The notes: generated by a model from the letters alone, not told the origin. A stretch of DNA of 33,934 nucleotides from Promethearchaeota archaeon (GCA_016839705.1 JAEOTR010000049.1:1-33934), one strand, 5' to 3'. Numbered from the stretch's first letter, positions 16,229-24,815 are shown. Translations and numbers: made by a program.

Positions 16229-18018
16229 TTCCCAATTAATTTTGTTCTCTTCTTTTCTCCATCCTTTCGATAATCAAAGGATATTTCAAAGAAGATAACA
16301 ATGATTAAGGACATTGAAAAATTCAACAATAATAAAACGTACATGTGATCTAATATTCCTGTTAAAAGAAGTGGTAAAAACCAAATAGCCCAAGTTAAAA
16401 TTAGTTTAACACTTACTTTTATCAGATTTCTCTTTAAACTTTCATGAGGGAATTCCTGATCTTTTTTTTCCTTCTTATTAGCTAATGGTTTGAGTATCAT
16501 AAGCATAATTACTATTAGAGGATACAAGATTACAAACATGAGCCAGTCGACTTTAGGAATAAGGTTGAACACCTCAAGAAAAAGGAAAATACTACCAATT
16601 ACTACTGGAATACTAAAATTAACTATATTTCTCCATTTTTCTCTTTTTCCATGAGCTAAACTTTTTTTTACCAACATTATTAACTCTCCTTTGTTGCTAA
16701 ATGAAAATAATAGATATGCCGTTAGAATTATACCTAGAATACTAAATAGTAGAAAGACATTATAAAATGCATAAAATGGTTGGAGAGACAATTGTAAAAT
16801 TGGAATATCATCAAAAAATGGCCACCATTCTCCATGGTGATTCCAATAGATCATCGGGAAACTTAACAATGACCAAATTATAGCTAAGGAAAGAAATATT
16901 TGCGTTCGAAGGCTTTTGGAAGTATCCCGTTCCGTTTCAAGTTCGCTTGATTCCTCAGATTTTCTTAATTTATGAATTAATCTCTTACTAATTAGAAATA
17001 TAATATATATACACGCGCTAATATCAATGATTATTGTGGCGATCAGAATTACAATATCAGTTGGAATAAGCCGGATCAGAATTGAATAATCATTATACTC
17101 ATTTAACGCTTTACTTACAATTTCTTGTGAAAAGAGATCAGAAATTCGATAAGAATGCCAGCCTTTTTCCAATTCTTCTTCAAGATTTAATATAACAACT
17201 TCTTCAAACTGATGAAAATAATACAGATAAATATCCCCATTTGTTACATCAAAAATATTTGAATATAAGGTATTAACGAGAGGTCCTTCGAAATGAGCTG
17301 AATCTAAAAAGGTTGCGATAGTTTCAATCGTTAAGTTATCATTTGCCATTATATCATTGAACTTTTCTTCTGCAGCATTATATCTTCTAATTGCATCTGA
17401 ACTAGGATTACCTCGTAAAGAATTATCATAATAAAAATTAGAAGCTAATTGAAAAGTTTCATTATTACGAAAAAAATCAAATTCACCATCTATTCCTATG
17501 TTAAATACTACGGATTCCCCTGTTTTGTCGACGTACATTGACTGAATGCTCCCTTCTTGCTGGTAAACATTATGTACTGCTTTATAGTCAACGACCTCAC
17601 TTATGTTTTCACAACTAAATAGTTCCGGAACTAAATAGGGTTGTCTTTCATTATGAAGATTTGGCGTGGTATAAGGAACAGATGTTGAATCAAAAGTTAA
17701 ACCTTTTTCGTTCATACCTCCTTGAAACCAACTGAATCCACTTCCTTCACCATAGCCAACTATTACAGCCCCATATTTTAATATTGAATCATCATACCAA
17801 GTTGAGCCGTTAGGTATAAATGTTATAACAGTATTAGATATTTGAGTCAACGCATGATCCTCATTATTGCCAAAAAAAACATTAGAACCATTTTTGACTT
17901 TAAGATTTAAACATGAAGCACCACTAGTCAAGTTTGATTGATTAATTAAAAAGTTTGAGTTAAAAAAACTAACCAAAACAATTACAATCACATAACTCTT
18001 TTTCATATGAATCTTCAC
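16225..18018 (-). CDS. Ntn-hydrolase (choloylglycine/acyl-transferase type) fused to a polytopic membrane domain
   Basis: 597 residues. A signal-like hydrophobic segment (about 8-30) leads to GASCLNLK, where Cys36 is placed as the N-terminal nucleophile of the penicillin-V-acylase/choloylglycine-hydrolase or C45 family. GNNEDH (about 50-55), WFQGGMNEKGLTFDS (about 97-111) and later Asn/Arg-bearing segments agree with that fold to about residue 290. The second half has about seven transmembrane helices (about 315-343, 370-392, 410-437, 470-487, 490-512, 540-557 and 560-578). The enzyme would hydrolyse amide bonds outside the cell while anchored in the membrane. The substrate is unknown. An alternative start is Met5 at 18006. 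Confidence 0.75.
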   Translation of the reverse strand: MKIHMKKSYVIVIVLVSFFNSNFLINQSNLTSGASCLNLKVKNGSNVFFGNNEDHALTQISNTVITFIPNGSTWYDDSILKYGAVIVGYGEGSGFSWFQGGMNEKGLTFDSTSVPYTTPNLHNERQPYLVPELFSCENISEVVDYKAVHNVYQQEGSIQSMYVDKTGESVVFNIGIDGEFDFFRNNETFQLASNFYYDNSLRGNPSSDAIRRYNAAEEKFNDIMANDNLTIETIATFLDSAHFEGPLVNTLYSNIFDVTNGDIYLYYFHQFEEVVILNLEEELEKGWHSYRISDLFSQEIVSKALNEYNDYSILIRLIPTDIVILIATIIIDISACIYIIFLISKRLIHKLRKSEESSELETERDTSKSLRTQIFLSLAIIWSLLSFPMIYWNHHGEWWPFFDDIPILQLSLQPFYAFYNVFLLFSILGIILTAYLLFSFSNKGELIMLVKKSLAHGKREKWRNIVNFSIPVVIGSIFLFLEVFNLIPKVDWLMFVILYPLIVIMLMILKPLANKKEKKDQEFPHESLKRNLIKVSVKLILTWAIWFLPLLLTGILDHMYVLLLLNFSMSLIIVIFFEISFDYRKDGEKKRTKLIGN

Positions 18019-18137
18019 TATTTCGATATGAGGTAAAAAAAAATTTTATTTACTTAAAACATTTGTATTAATATATTAAAGTGATAAGTAGACCAGTTCT
18101 TGGTCCTTCAAATTGAAAGAATATTTTGTTTTTTATT

Positions 18138-18590
18138 TTAAAACTTGCCCTCTTGACTAAATTTTGTTAGATTATCCAAAAGACGCCTTAAGTAGTTTTC
18201 AAACTCATTAATTTCTTTTTCTGAAAAATTTTTATAAAATATATCTACCATTTCATTAGATACTTGAATAAATTTATCTTGTAAGGCTTTATTCTTTTTT
18301 GTCAATTTTATATTAAGAGTTCGCTTATCTTTTTGGGACCGCACACGTTTAATATGCCCTGCTGTTTCGAGATTATCTAATAGGTGTGATAAAGTTGCTT
18401 TACTTAACGATGTTCGTTCTAATAGATCTTGAAAAGATAGATTGTCTTGAAGCCAGAGAGGGAACAATACTCTACCTTCAGCAGGATTTATGTCAATTTT
18501 TTCATATTTTCGAAGTAGGTTAGTAAAGATACGACTAGATAATTTTTGAATCTTAGATATTAGAAATCCTCCTTCCCTCAATTCTACCAT
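18138..18590 (-). CDS. MarR-family transcriptional regulator
   Basis: 150 residues of the MarR winged-helix family. The helix-turn-helix spans about residues 55-85 (LSFQDLLERTSLSKATLSHL), followed by LLDNLETAGHIKRVRSQKDKRT with the typical Asp-Arg wing. Helices at both ends form the dimer interface. MarR proteins sense small ligands or oxidants and often repress their own operon. Its ATG shares a base with the stop of the upstream PPOX gene (TAATG), so the two are translationally coupled. It is the last gene of the redox cassette and its likely regulator. Confidence 0.88.
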   Translation of the reverse strand: MVELREGGFLISKIQKLSSRIFTNLLRKYEKIDINPAEGRVLFPLWLQDNLSFQDLLERTSLSKATLSHLLDNLETAGHIKRVRSQKDKRTLNIKLTKKNKALQDKFIQVSNEMVDIFYKNFSEKEINEFENYLRRLLDNLTKFSQEGKF

Positions 18591-19060
18591 TATTCCCCCC
18601 CTGGCTGGAAATGTATTTGGTTTAGTCTATAATAAAACTTTGCATTTTTTGGGCTAAGTTTGATCAAAGTATAATCGGGATCCTCTAAACCTTTCGAATA
18701 ATATCTTTCCCACCAATCCAGCCATATTTCTTTTTTTAATTCAATATCATCAATAATTTCTGCATCGCCACCATACATAACTCCCTTAAAATCTTCCGGT
18801 TCACAGAAATAAACAGATATTTTAGAATTTTTCTTGATATGATCAATTTTTGACGATGAGGTGTTTGTTGAGATATAAATAACGAATTCATTATCTTGTT
18901 TTGCAAAAAACTCAGAAAATTCTGGAAATTGTTCCTTATTTCTCAAGTTAAACATTGCTCTTGTTATTGGATATCCTTCAGAATCAATAGTAGTCAAATA
19001 AGCAGCTTTAGAGGACTCCATTAATTCCAAACTCAGATTTTTTGCTTCTTCTAATTCCAT
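18590..19060 (-). CDS. Pyridoxamine 5'-phosphate oxidase-like flavin-binding protein
   Basis: 156 residues of the general-stress-protein-26/PPOX split-barrel family. AAYLTTIDSEGYPITRAMF near residues 18-36 is the hallmark N-terminal strand pair. FVIYISTNTSSSKIDHIKKN and ISVYFCEP followed by GDAEII complete the barrel. These proteins bind FMN, FAD, F420 or haem. The cofactor is not determined here, although F420 is plausible in an archaeon. The next gene upstream on the strand (DUF3795) ends 34 bases away and the MarR gene overlaps at the other end, so the gene sits inside an operon. Confidence 0.85.
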   Translation of the reverse strand: MELEEAKNLSLELMESSKAAYLTTIDSEGYPITRAMFNLRNKEQFPEFSEFFAKQDNEFVIYISTNTSSSKIDHIKKNSKISVYFCEPEDFKGVMYGGDAEIIDDIELKKEIWLDWWERYYSKGLEDPDYTLIKLSPKNAKFYYRLNQIHFQPGGE

Positions 19061-19094
19061 GTTTCATACATCTCTATTTAATTATAATTTGATA

Positions 19095-19433
19095 TTATTT
19101 ATTTTTTCTAATCTCATCTAATCTTTCTTTAGCCGAAGGATCCATATCAAAAGTCTTTTTTAAATTATCACAGAAATATTCCTCGCAATAAGCGCAATTT
19201 TCAAGTTGGTGTTCTCTACAGCAGTTCCTCGTTGGGCATTCCTTACACCAACTAAAAATTCTTTTATCTGTATTGCATCCATCACAATATATATCTTCTG
19301 GTCTAAATGACATTGAATCGTTTGACCATTGTTCAGCAACCTTTTTAATTTCTTCATAATCATCCTTTTGGGTAGTAATATATGCAGGGCATACTGCACA
19401 ATTATGTCCACAATAGGTAACAATTTTCTCCAT
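19095..19433 (-). CDS. DUF3795 Cys-rich protein
   Basis: 112 residues with 15 Cys, many in pairs: TYCGHNCAVCPAY at the N terminus, YCDGCNTD, WCKECPTRNCC and CAYCEEYFCDNL. This arrangement is that of the DUF3795 family, whose function is unknown but which is common in anaerobes. Iron-sulfur or zinc binding is likely. The start at 19433 is supported by AAGGAGG on the minus strand about 12 bases before the ATG. It sits in an operon with the flavin reductase-like and PPOX genes, which supports a redox or metal-stress role. Confidence 0.85.
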   Translation of the reverse strand: MEKIVTYCGHNCAVCPAYITTQKDDYEEIKKVAEQWSNDSMSFRPEDIYCDGCNTDKRIFSWCKECPTRNCCREHQLENCAYCEEYFCDNLKKTFDMDPSAKERLDEIRKNK

Positions 19434-19492
19434 ATTTTTGATTCCTCCTTTTTCTAAATTGTATCTTAATTCAATTTTATTTTATTAAATTT

Positions 19493-20071
19493 TTATTTTT
19501 TAGGTTTATAACTTGTTCCTACTTCATAAGATTCAGCTAAATAATCTCCTATTTTTTGGTAGGGTCCATTTGGCATTAAAAAGATGAATGAATCAAAATC
19601 TTTAACGTCTGGGCTTTCTTCTTTTACATAATTATCATCAGAATATATTTCAACAATTTCACCTATGAATAACTCAGTCTTCTTGAAATCTATAGTATTA
19701 ACTAACCTACATTCAATATTTATACCACATTCTTTTATCATCGGAGCTGTTTTAAGTTCTCCATAAAAAAGTGTGAATTCTTTAGATTTGTCCACTTTTG
19801 AACCAGAATGTAATCCACAATAATCTGTTACAACAACCATCTCGCTTGTGGGAATATTGATGCTAAAACTTTTATTTTCCTTAATACCTTGATTAGTATA
19901 ATGCATTTTTGACATAGTAACACCAATCAAGGGGGGATTACCATGGAGCATGTTAAACCAGACTATAGTATTAAAATTTGGTTTTCCCTTGACATGAGCT
20001 CCTAATAAACATACTGGTAATGGCAATATGGGTAATTTCCACCCTGTTTTAACTTTTCCTATTTTTCTCAC
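19493..20071 (-). CDS. Flavin reductase-like (flavoredoxin) FMN-binding protein
   Basis: 192 residues of the flavin reductase/flavoredoxin split-barrel family. GAHVKGKPNFNTIVWFNM (about 24-41) matches the strand and turn that bind FMN. PLIGVTMSKMHYTNQGIKEN, FSINIPTSEMVVVTDYCGLH and SGSKVDKSKEF complete the core, as in Desulfovibrio flavoredoxin. Such proteins carry electrons or reduce FMN. It heads the minus-strand redox cassette (flavin reductase, DUF3795, PPOX, MarR), with gaps of 59 and 34 bases and then an overlap. The start ATG at 20071 lies within the end of a doubtful 72-codon frame. Confidence 0.85.
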   Translation of the reverse strand: MRKIGKVKTGWKLPILPLPVCLLGAHVKGKPNFNTIVWFNMLHGNPPLIGVTMSKMHYTNQGIKENKSFSINIPTSEMVVVTDYCGLHSGSKVDKSKEFTLFYGELKTAPMIKECGINIECRLVNTIDFKKTELFIGEIVEIYSDDNYVKEESPDVKDFDSFIFLMPNGPYQKIGDYLAESYEVGTSYKPKK

Positions 20072-20267
20072 CTGCTTTATTAGTTTTTTTATTTTTCAGC
20101 TTACTGATATTTAACTCTTTATCTTTTTCAACTTTTTGTAAGGATAAGTTTTTCCCATGATAAAATTCATCTAATTCAAAATAATAATACGATGTATCCA
20201 TGCGTAAATTCTTAATTTTTAACTGTTTTGATAATTGTTCGAAATCGAACTGTTCGATATAAAACAA
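20049..20267 (-). pseudogene. Doubtful 72-codon frame upstream of the flavin reductase gene
   Basis: A frame starting from TTG at 20267 and overlapping the flavin reductase start by 23 bases. The middle, NLRMDTSYYYFELDEFYHGK, reads like real protein, while the C-terminal third is Lys/Asn-rich and looks non-coding. No ribosome-binding site is evident. It may be the remnant of a gene end that has run into its neighbour, or a transcribed leader. I do not recognise it. Confidence 0.3.
20237..20257. promoter_or_regulatory. Nested GTTCGA/TCGAAC palindromes upstream of the redox cassette
   Basis: GTTCGA-AA-TCGAAC-T-GTTCGA: the half-site GTTCGA occurs three times in alternating orientation within 21 bases, so two overlapping perfect palindromes are formed. 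It lies about 166 bases before the flavin reductase start and in the region expected for the operon promoter. It is a candidate binding site for the MarR regulator encoded at the operon end. Confidence 0.45.
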
Positions 20268-20423
20268 AATAATTAATCTTCATTTTTAAATTTTTCTATC
20301 AAAAAGATCGTAATATTTTATCTACTTTTTTAGGAGGGACCACATGGGGGAGGGAGAAAATTTTGCAAGAAAAAGGTAAAAAATTTGAAATATTAATTTT
20401 TAGAAAGATGAGATAACCAAATA

Positions 20424-20579
20424 TTATTTAATGGGATGCCATAAAAGTAAGTCGATTCGATCAGCATAAAATTTAACTCTGTTTCCTTCCTTCAAATTAA
20501 ACTCTTCTATATCTCGTTCATCAACTAGAAAGACACCACTTAGATAATATTTCAGATGATATAAATAGGGAATAAAACA
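20424..20579 (-). pseudogene. Start-less 51-codon remnant
   Basis: A frame open from a stop near 20580 to TAA at 20424 with coding-like sequence, YYLSGVFLVDERDIEEFN then LKEGNRVKFYADRIDLLL, but no usable start. The pattern recalls a small beta-barrel domain such as a TOBE-like or OB-like module, though the match is too short to name a family. It sits between the TetR gene and the redox cassette and is probably the end of a lost gene. The spacer 20268-20423 shows nothing else. Confidence 0.4.
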
Positions 20580-20595
20580 TTATGAGTTTTGTATA

Positions 20596-21171
20596 TTACG
20601 TTCCTAATCCTCTTATTATTTTAATCATCATAGTCATGAATTTTTCATCAGAACCATGAAGGTTTCTAAATATTATGTGTTGCCTTACAATAGCTTTCCA
20701 AACAGCAATTATATCCAAAAGTTTCTCATCTGTTATTGAATGGCCAATGATGTATTCTACAACTTGCTTAAAGGTATCAATATTCAGATCAGAGACATAT
20801 TTTCTTGCTTTCATAATGAAACTATCCGGATTTTTTAAAGTTTCAAGCTGGAGTGCAATAAGGAATTTTCTTCTATTTCGTCCAATATCTAAAGAAGTAA
20901 AGAAAAAATTTTTTATACTTTCTTCATCTAATTTTTGGTATTTTCCTTCAAATTGATCTTTAAAACTCTTCATTATTTCCAGTAAGATATCCTCTTTACC
21001 GTCGGGGAAATCTTTATATAATGTACCTATAGGGATATTAGTGCGTTTATGCAGTAGATTCATTGAAAGATTGTCATAGCCGTCATTATCAATTACTTCT
21101 TGCGATATTTTTACGATCTGAGCAATTCTCTCCTCTTTATCCCTCGCATAACGTTTTCGATGAGATAACAT
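20596..21171 (-). CDS. TetR-family transcriptional regulator
   Basis: 191 residues. The N-terminal helix-turn-helix (about 15-60) reads IVKISQEVIDNDGYDNLSMN and RTNIPIGTLYKDFPDGKEDI, the standard TetR pattern with the T-L-Y-x-x-F recognition helix. The rest is the helical ligand-binding domain. It is divergent from a condensation-like acyltransferase gene, and two matching palindromes lie in the 128-base gap. One of them begins 7 bases before its own start codon, so autoregulation and control of the neighbour are likely. The ligand is unknown. Confidence 0.9.
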   Translation of the reverse strand: MLSHRKRYARDKEERIAQIVKISQEVIDNDGYDNLSMNLLHKRTNIPIGTLYKDFPDGKEDILLEIMKSFKDQFEGKYQKLDEESIKNFFFTSLDIGRNRRKFLIALQLETLKNPDSFIMKARKYVSDLNIDTFKQVVEYIIGHSITDEKLLDIIAVWKAIVRQHIIFRNLHGSDEKFMTMMIKIIRGLGT

Positions 21172-21177
21172 AATTGT

Positions 21178-21190
21178 GTGAATTATTCAC
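21178..21190. promoter_or_regulatory. Operator-like palindrome next to the TetR start
   Basis: GTGAA-TTA-TTCAC, a perfect 13-base palindrome starting 7 bases upstream of the TetR ATG. Its half-site is close to that of the longer palindrome at 21249-21269 (AAAGTGAGA), which supports recognition of both by one protein, most simply the TetR regulator. Confidence 0.5.
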
Positions 21191-21248
21191 TTTTATTTAA
21201 ATATAGATCAACAAAACATTTAAATATTTTGTTTGAATACAATTATTG

Positions 21249-21269
21249 AAAGTGAGAATATCTCACTTT
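21249..21269. promoter_or_regulatory. Operator-like palindrome before the acyltransferase gene
   Basis: Arms AAAGTGAGA (21249-21257) and TCTCACTTT (21261-21269) are perfect inverted repeats around ATA. It lies 30 bases before the preferred acyltransferase start, about where an archaeal promoter and transcript start would be. Its size and symmetry are typical of TetR operators. Confidence 0.65.
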
Positions 21270-21299
21270 AACATATATGTAAATTTTTAGGTGATAAAA

Positions 21300-22712
21300 A
21301 TGTTAGAACAGATTAAATTAAAAAGTCAATATTTTAAAAGAAAATTGAATCAAAGAGAACGTGTACATTCAAAAGCACCAAATTCAAACATTTCAATGAT
21401 AGCAACCATCCTTGGTAATGTTTCCATTGATGAATTAAAAAAAGCTATTAAAAAGATGCAACAACGTCATCCTATACTCAATGCGCGCTTAGAAATTGAT
21501 GAGAAAAAACTTTATATTGCAGCAAATGATAGTTTAGAAATTCCCTTAAAAATAGTCAATCGTATATCTGATGATCAATGGAGAGATGTAATTATTCAAG
21601 AACATAAAATCCCCTTTGCAATGGAGCAAGGACCGTTAATTAGGTTTATATTACTATATTCACCTGAAATTTCAGATTTAATCATCTTTAGTCAACATGC
21701 GATTTGTGATGGCATGTCCTTGACTTATTTGGCAAGAGATTTAATGATATATCTTGGGAACCCAACCAAAGAGGTTGTTTTACTACCTCCCGCGCCATTG
21801 GTTAACAACGATAATATTCCCTCTGATATTAAACCTAATTTAGTATTGCGTATCTTTAGCAAAACAATCAATAAGAAATGGGAAAAAAGTGAATTCCTCT
21901 TTGATTATGATGATTTTTACGCTCTACATGAAATTTATTATAAGCACTATACATATAAAGCACACTTATATGAGCTTTCTAAGGATGACACAGAAGCTTT
22001 GATTATAGCTTGTCGTAAAAATGGGGTGACTGTGAACACAGCTTTGATCATTGCGTTTGCTATTGCTCAAAACCAGTTAAATCCTAATTCTCCAAAATAT
22101 TTACAGAATTTTGGGTTTGCAGTAAATTTAAGAGATCTCCTAAAAAATCCTGTGGCAGAACAATTTGGCTTTTTCGCAGGAGGAATGCAGCTCAATTTTA
22201 AATATTCTGAAAAAGAGACATTTTGGGAAGCGGTTAAAAAGTTTTACCATATAGCATCACCTGCAGAAGCAAGAAAACAAGCGCTAGTAGGCACTTTAAA
22301 TGCTTTTTTATTAAATTCAACCCTATATGATGCTCAAATCTTCGCTGCTTTCGGTCACTTAATTCCGGCTACTTCACAAAGCTATGATAAAATTCAAGCA
22401 TTTATCAAGGAAAAAAAGAATATTGTAAATAAAATGGTCAAGAAAAAACTTTCAAAAGGATTTGCTATGGCTCAAATAATGACAAACCTTGGAAAAACGG
22501 GCTTTCCAGAAAAATATGGAGATTTAGTATTAAAGAATCTGATTTTGATGCCCTCTTGTTCTCCTTACACTGAATTAGTCTTAGGTGTGGTCACACATGG
22601 TGGAACACTGAGTATAACTTTGAATCATATGGAAGAATCAATCTCTTCAGAAAAAATATTGAAAATAAAAGAAAAAGCAAATCAAATATTAATGAAAGCT
22701 ATAAGGCAATAG
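21300..22712 (+). CDS. Condensation-domain/alcohol acetyltransferase-like acyltransferase
   Basis: About 470 residues of the CoA-dependent acyltransferase superfamily (condensation domain, alcohol acetyltransferase, PapA-like). The active-site HxxxD motif is present in SQHAICDGMSL (about 137-147), and NFGFAVNLRDLL (about 265-276) corresponds to the second conserved block. The protein would transfer an acyl group to a hydroxyl or amino acceptor. The acceptor is unknown, and a lipid or lipid-like metabolite is only a guess. The ATG at 21300 is preferred to the GTG at 21291, because AGGTGA overlaps that GTG and serves as ribosome-binding site for the ATG. It is divergent from the TetR gene and probably under its control. 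Confidence 0.75.
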   Translation: MLEQIKLKSQYFKRKLNQRERVHSKAPNSNISMIATILGNVSIDELKKAIKKMQQRHPILNARLEIDEKKLYIAANDSLEIPLKIVNRISDDQWRDVIIQEHKIPFAMEQGPLIRFILLYSPEISDLIIFSQHAICDGMSLTYLARDLMIYLGNPTKEVVLLPPAPLVNNDNIPSDIKPNLVLRIFSKTINKKWEKSEFLFDYDDFYALHEIYYKHYTYKAHLYELSKDDTEALIIACRKNGVTVNTALIIAFAIAQNQLNPNSPKYLQNFGFAVNLRDLLKNPVAEQFGFFAGGMQLNFKYSEKETFWEAVKKFYHIASPAEARKQALVGTLNAFLLNSTLYDAQIFAAFGHLIPATSQSYDKIQAFIKEKKNIVNKMVKKKLSKGFAMAQIMTNLGKTGFPEKYGDLVLKNLILMPSCSPYTELVLGVVTHGGTLSITLNHMEESISSEKILKIKEKANQILMKAIRQ

Positions 22713-22733
22713 ACAAAATTTGTATATTCCAAC

Positions 22734-22746
22734 TTCACAAAGTGAA
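22734..22746 (+). terminator. Short hairpin after the acyltransferase gene
   Basis: TTCAC (22734-22738) and GTGAA (22742-22746) form a 5-bp stem with an AAA loop about 22 bases after the stop. A T run follows about 35 bases later. The arms resemble the TetR operator half-sites, so it could instead be a weak third binding site. Confidence 0.25.
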
Positions 22747-22850
22747 ATTGAGTAGGATTAATTCCCTTTAAATCTACTTTTTTTTTAATATTATTAGAAA
22801 TCTTTATCCGTAATTCTAATGTTATTAATTAAATTTAAAAAAAATTATGA

Positions 22851-23768
22851 TTATTTGTTGAAGGCGGATAAAATCTCTTCATTTATACTCTCAAACAACC
22901 CAGGTTTGGATGGTACACCTCCAAACATGATCTCTTCGACGCCCACGTCTTTATATTGTTGAATGCGGTCGATTATAAAGGAAGCAGTGCCATACATGCC
23001 CCATTCACCGCGAGTTTTGCGAAGTTGTGCAGCTTTTTTTTCATCACTTTCAAGGCGCAAAGGAATGTGAATTGTTTTTTTGATCTCAGCCGGATCACGA
23101 CCAAATTCTTCACAGTGGTGTTCAATCACATCCATTTTATGTTTAAATAATTCTGGAGATGCGGGATAATTAAAATCAAGGTTACAAATATCACCAAATT
23201 TGGCAAGTGTGCGTAATGTTCGTTTTTCTCCATTTCCACCAACCATAATTGGAACATGCGGCTTTTGTGTACAAGCTGGTGAAAAATGCGCCTTATTGAG
23301 TTTATAGTAGTGCCCATTATAGTCAACAGGTCCTTCCGCTGTAAACAGTATCTTTATCAACTCAACTGCTTCTTCCAGACGATCACATCGCTCCCGAACA
23401 CCTGGAAACTCCCACCCGAAAGCTTCATGTTCTCCCTTGTACCACCCCGCACCGATACCAAGGTTAAGACGACCATTAGAAATCTGGTCCACCGTAGCAG
23501 CCATCTTTGCGAGTAGCGCTGGGTTTCTGTAAGTATTACCTGTTACGAGTATACCCAGTCGCAAACGCTTGGTGACGGCAGCGGTAGCAGTAATCAACGA
23601 CCAACCTTCCAGGGCAGGCCTATCTTCTAGACCTGCTCCCGGAACAGGTGTCAGAAAATGATCTGAGTAATAGAGACTGTGCCACCGCCCTGCTTCGACT
23701 ACTTTAATCGTTGAAAGTAATTCTTCCCAAGTGATAGAATAATTAACTAATTGTGCTCCAAATTGCAT
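22851..23768 (-). CDS. LLM-class (luciferase-like) F420- or FMN-dependent oxidoreductase
   Basis: 305 residues of the bacterial-luciferase-like TIM-barrel family, F420-dependent branch. Characteristic parts are WHSLYYSDHFL (about 33-43), RLRLGILVTGNTYRNPALLA (about 70-89), ISNGRLNLGIGAGWYKGEHE (about 96-115) and KPHVPIMVGGNGEKRTLR (about 169-186). F420 is expected in archaea, but the cofactor is not proven. The gene is strikingly GC-rich compared with its neighbours (57% and 58% in 23401-23460 and 23581-23640 by hand count, against typical AT-rich flanks), with codon use to match. This suggests recent horizontal acquisition. The ATG at 23768 is followed by a normal family N terminus. Confidence 0.9.
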   Translation of the reverse strand: MQFGAQLVNYSITWEELLSTIKVVEAGRWHSLYYSDHFLTPVPGAGLEDRPALEGWSLITATAAVTKRLRLGILVTGNTYRNPALLAKMAATVDQISNGRLNLGIGAGWYKGEHEAFGWEFPGVRERCDRLEEAVELIKILFTAEGPVDYNGHYYKLNKAHFSPACTQKPHVPIMVGGNGEKRTLRTLAKFGDICNLDFNYPASPELFKHKMDVIEHHCEEFGRDPAEIKKTIHIPLRLESDEKKAAQLRKTRGEWGMYGTASFIIDRIQQYKDVGVEEIMFGGVPSKPGLFESINEEILSAFNK

Positions 23769-23989
23769 AGAAATTCCTCTTTTTAATTAATAAATATCTA
23801 ATTGATTATTTTTTAATTATAACAGTAAAAGAAAAAATATTTTTAAAATTTCTCATTAGAGATTAAGAGATGATTTTTTGTCCTAGGCAAGGTAGAATCA
23901 CAAATCTGTAAATGAATATACAAAAATTTTTTAAATATCTTTTAATTAATTGAATATCATTACAAAATACAACTCTGTAGTTTAAAACT

Positions 23990-24673
23990 ATGATTGAATA
24001 CATATTTTTAGTTATTTTTGTTATTGTTGCAATAATCGAAATATTTGGCGAATTCAAAGAAAACACTAAGATTATCTATATTACTAAACCAATTTTAATG
24101 CCCCTATTGATCTTGTTTTATATCTTTGGAGTCATCGAGACAACTTCAATAACCCGAGTAGACTGGTTGATTGTGGTTGCGTTGATTGGTGGAATGGGGG
24201 GGGATATCTTCTTAATGCTTAAAAATGAAGATAAGTGGTTTTTACCAGGAATGGGTTCGTTTCTAATAAACCAGATTTTTTATATTATAGCTTTCTTCTT
24301 ATCAATCACGGATTACGTTGCATTCAATTTATGGGGATTACTTCTAATAATCCCTGCACTTTTAATACTTGCTTTCACTGTACCGAGATTTATTAACAAA
24401 ACAGAAGATATGAAGATCCCGGTTTTGATATATATGGTAGCAATCCTTGTAATGCATATCTCTGCTTTATTGCGGATGGCTGATCCAAGACTTCAAGGTT
24501 TACCATTTGTTTTGATCTTTATCGGTTCTCTGTCGTTTATTTTTTCTGACGCTTCCATTGCTGTAAATAAATGGGCGGGAGAGTTTAAGAACGCAAGATT
24601 AATTATATTAACAACTTATATCTTAGCTCAATTCTATATCGTTTTAGGCGCTTTGTTTACCAGTTTGCTTTAA
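23990..24673 (+). CDS. YhhN-family membrane protein (lysoplasmalogenase-like)
   Basis: 227 residues with about eight hydrophobic helices, without a signal peptide. ITKPILMPLLILFYI (about 31-45), IGGMGGDIFLML (about 65-76) and a PGMGSFLINQIFYIIAF stretch (about 84-100) match the YhhN/TMEM86 family. That family includes lysoplasmalogenase, which hydrolyses the vinyl-ether bond of lysoplasmalogens. In an archaeon with ether lipids the substrate is uncertain. The ATG at 23990 has an AT-rich leader without a clear Shine-Dalgarno sequence. The gene is monocistronic. Confidence 0.82.
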   Translation: MIEYIFLVIFVIVAIIEIFGEFKENTKIIYITKPILMPLLILFYIFGVIETTSITRVDWLIVVALIGGMGGDIFLMLKNEDKWFLPGMGSFLINQIFYIIAFFLSITDYVAFNLWGLLLIIPALLILAFTVPRFINKTEDMKIPVLIYMVAILVMHISALLRMADPRLQGLPFVLIFIGSLSFIFSDASIAVNKWAGEFKNARLIILTTYILAQFYIVLGALFTSLL

Positions 24674-24815
24674 CAAGTTATAATTATTAATTTACTTTTT
24701 TTTTTTATTTGTAATAAAAATAACGTGATAGGTGGTAAATCTTTAAAATAAGATAGTTGTAAAAAAATTTTTAATTTAGCAATAATTAGTTCGTTTGTTA
24801 GATAATTTATTTAAA

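Noticed and set aside
16218..16240. AATTAATT-CCC-AATTAATT as a bidirectional terminator
   Set aside because: AATTAATT is itself palindromic and the stem has no GC pairs, so stability is low. It merely contains the convergent stop codons.
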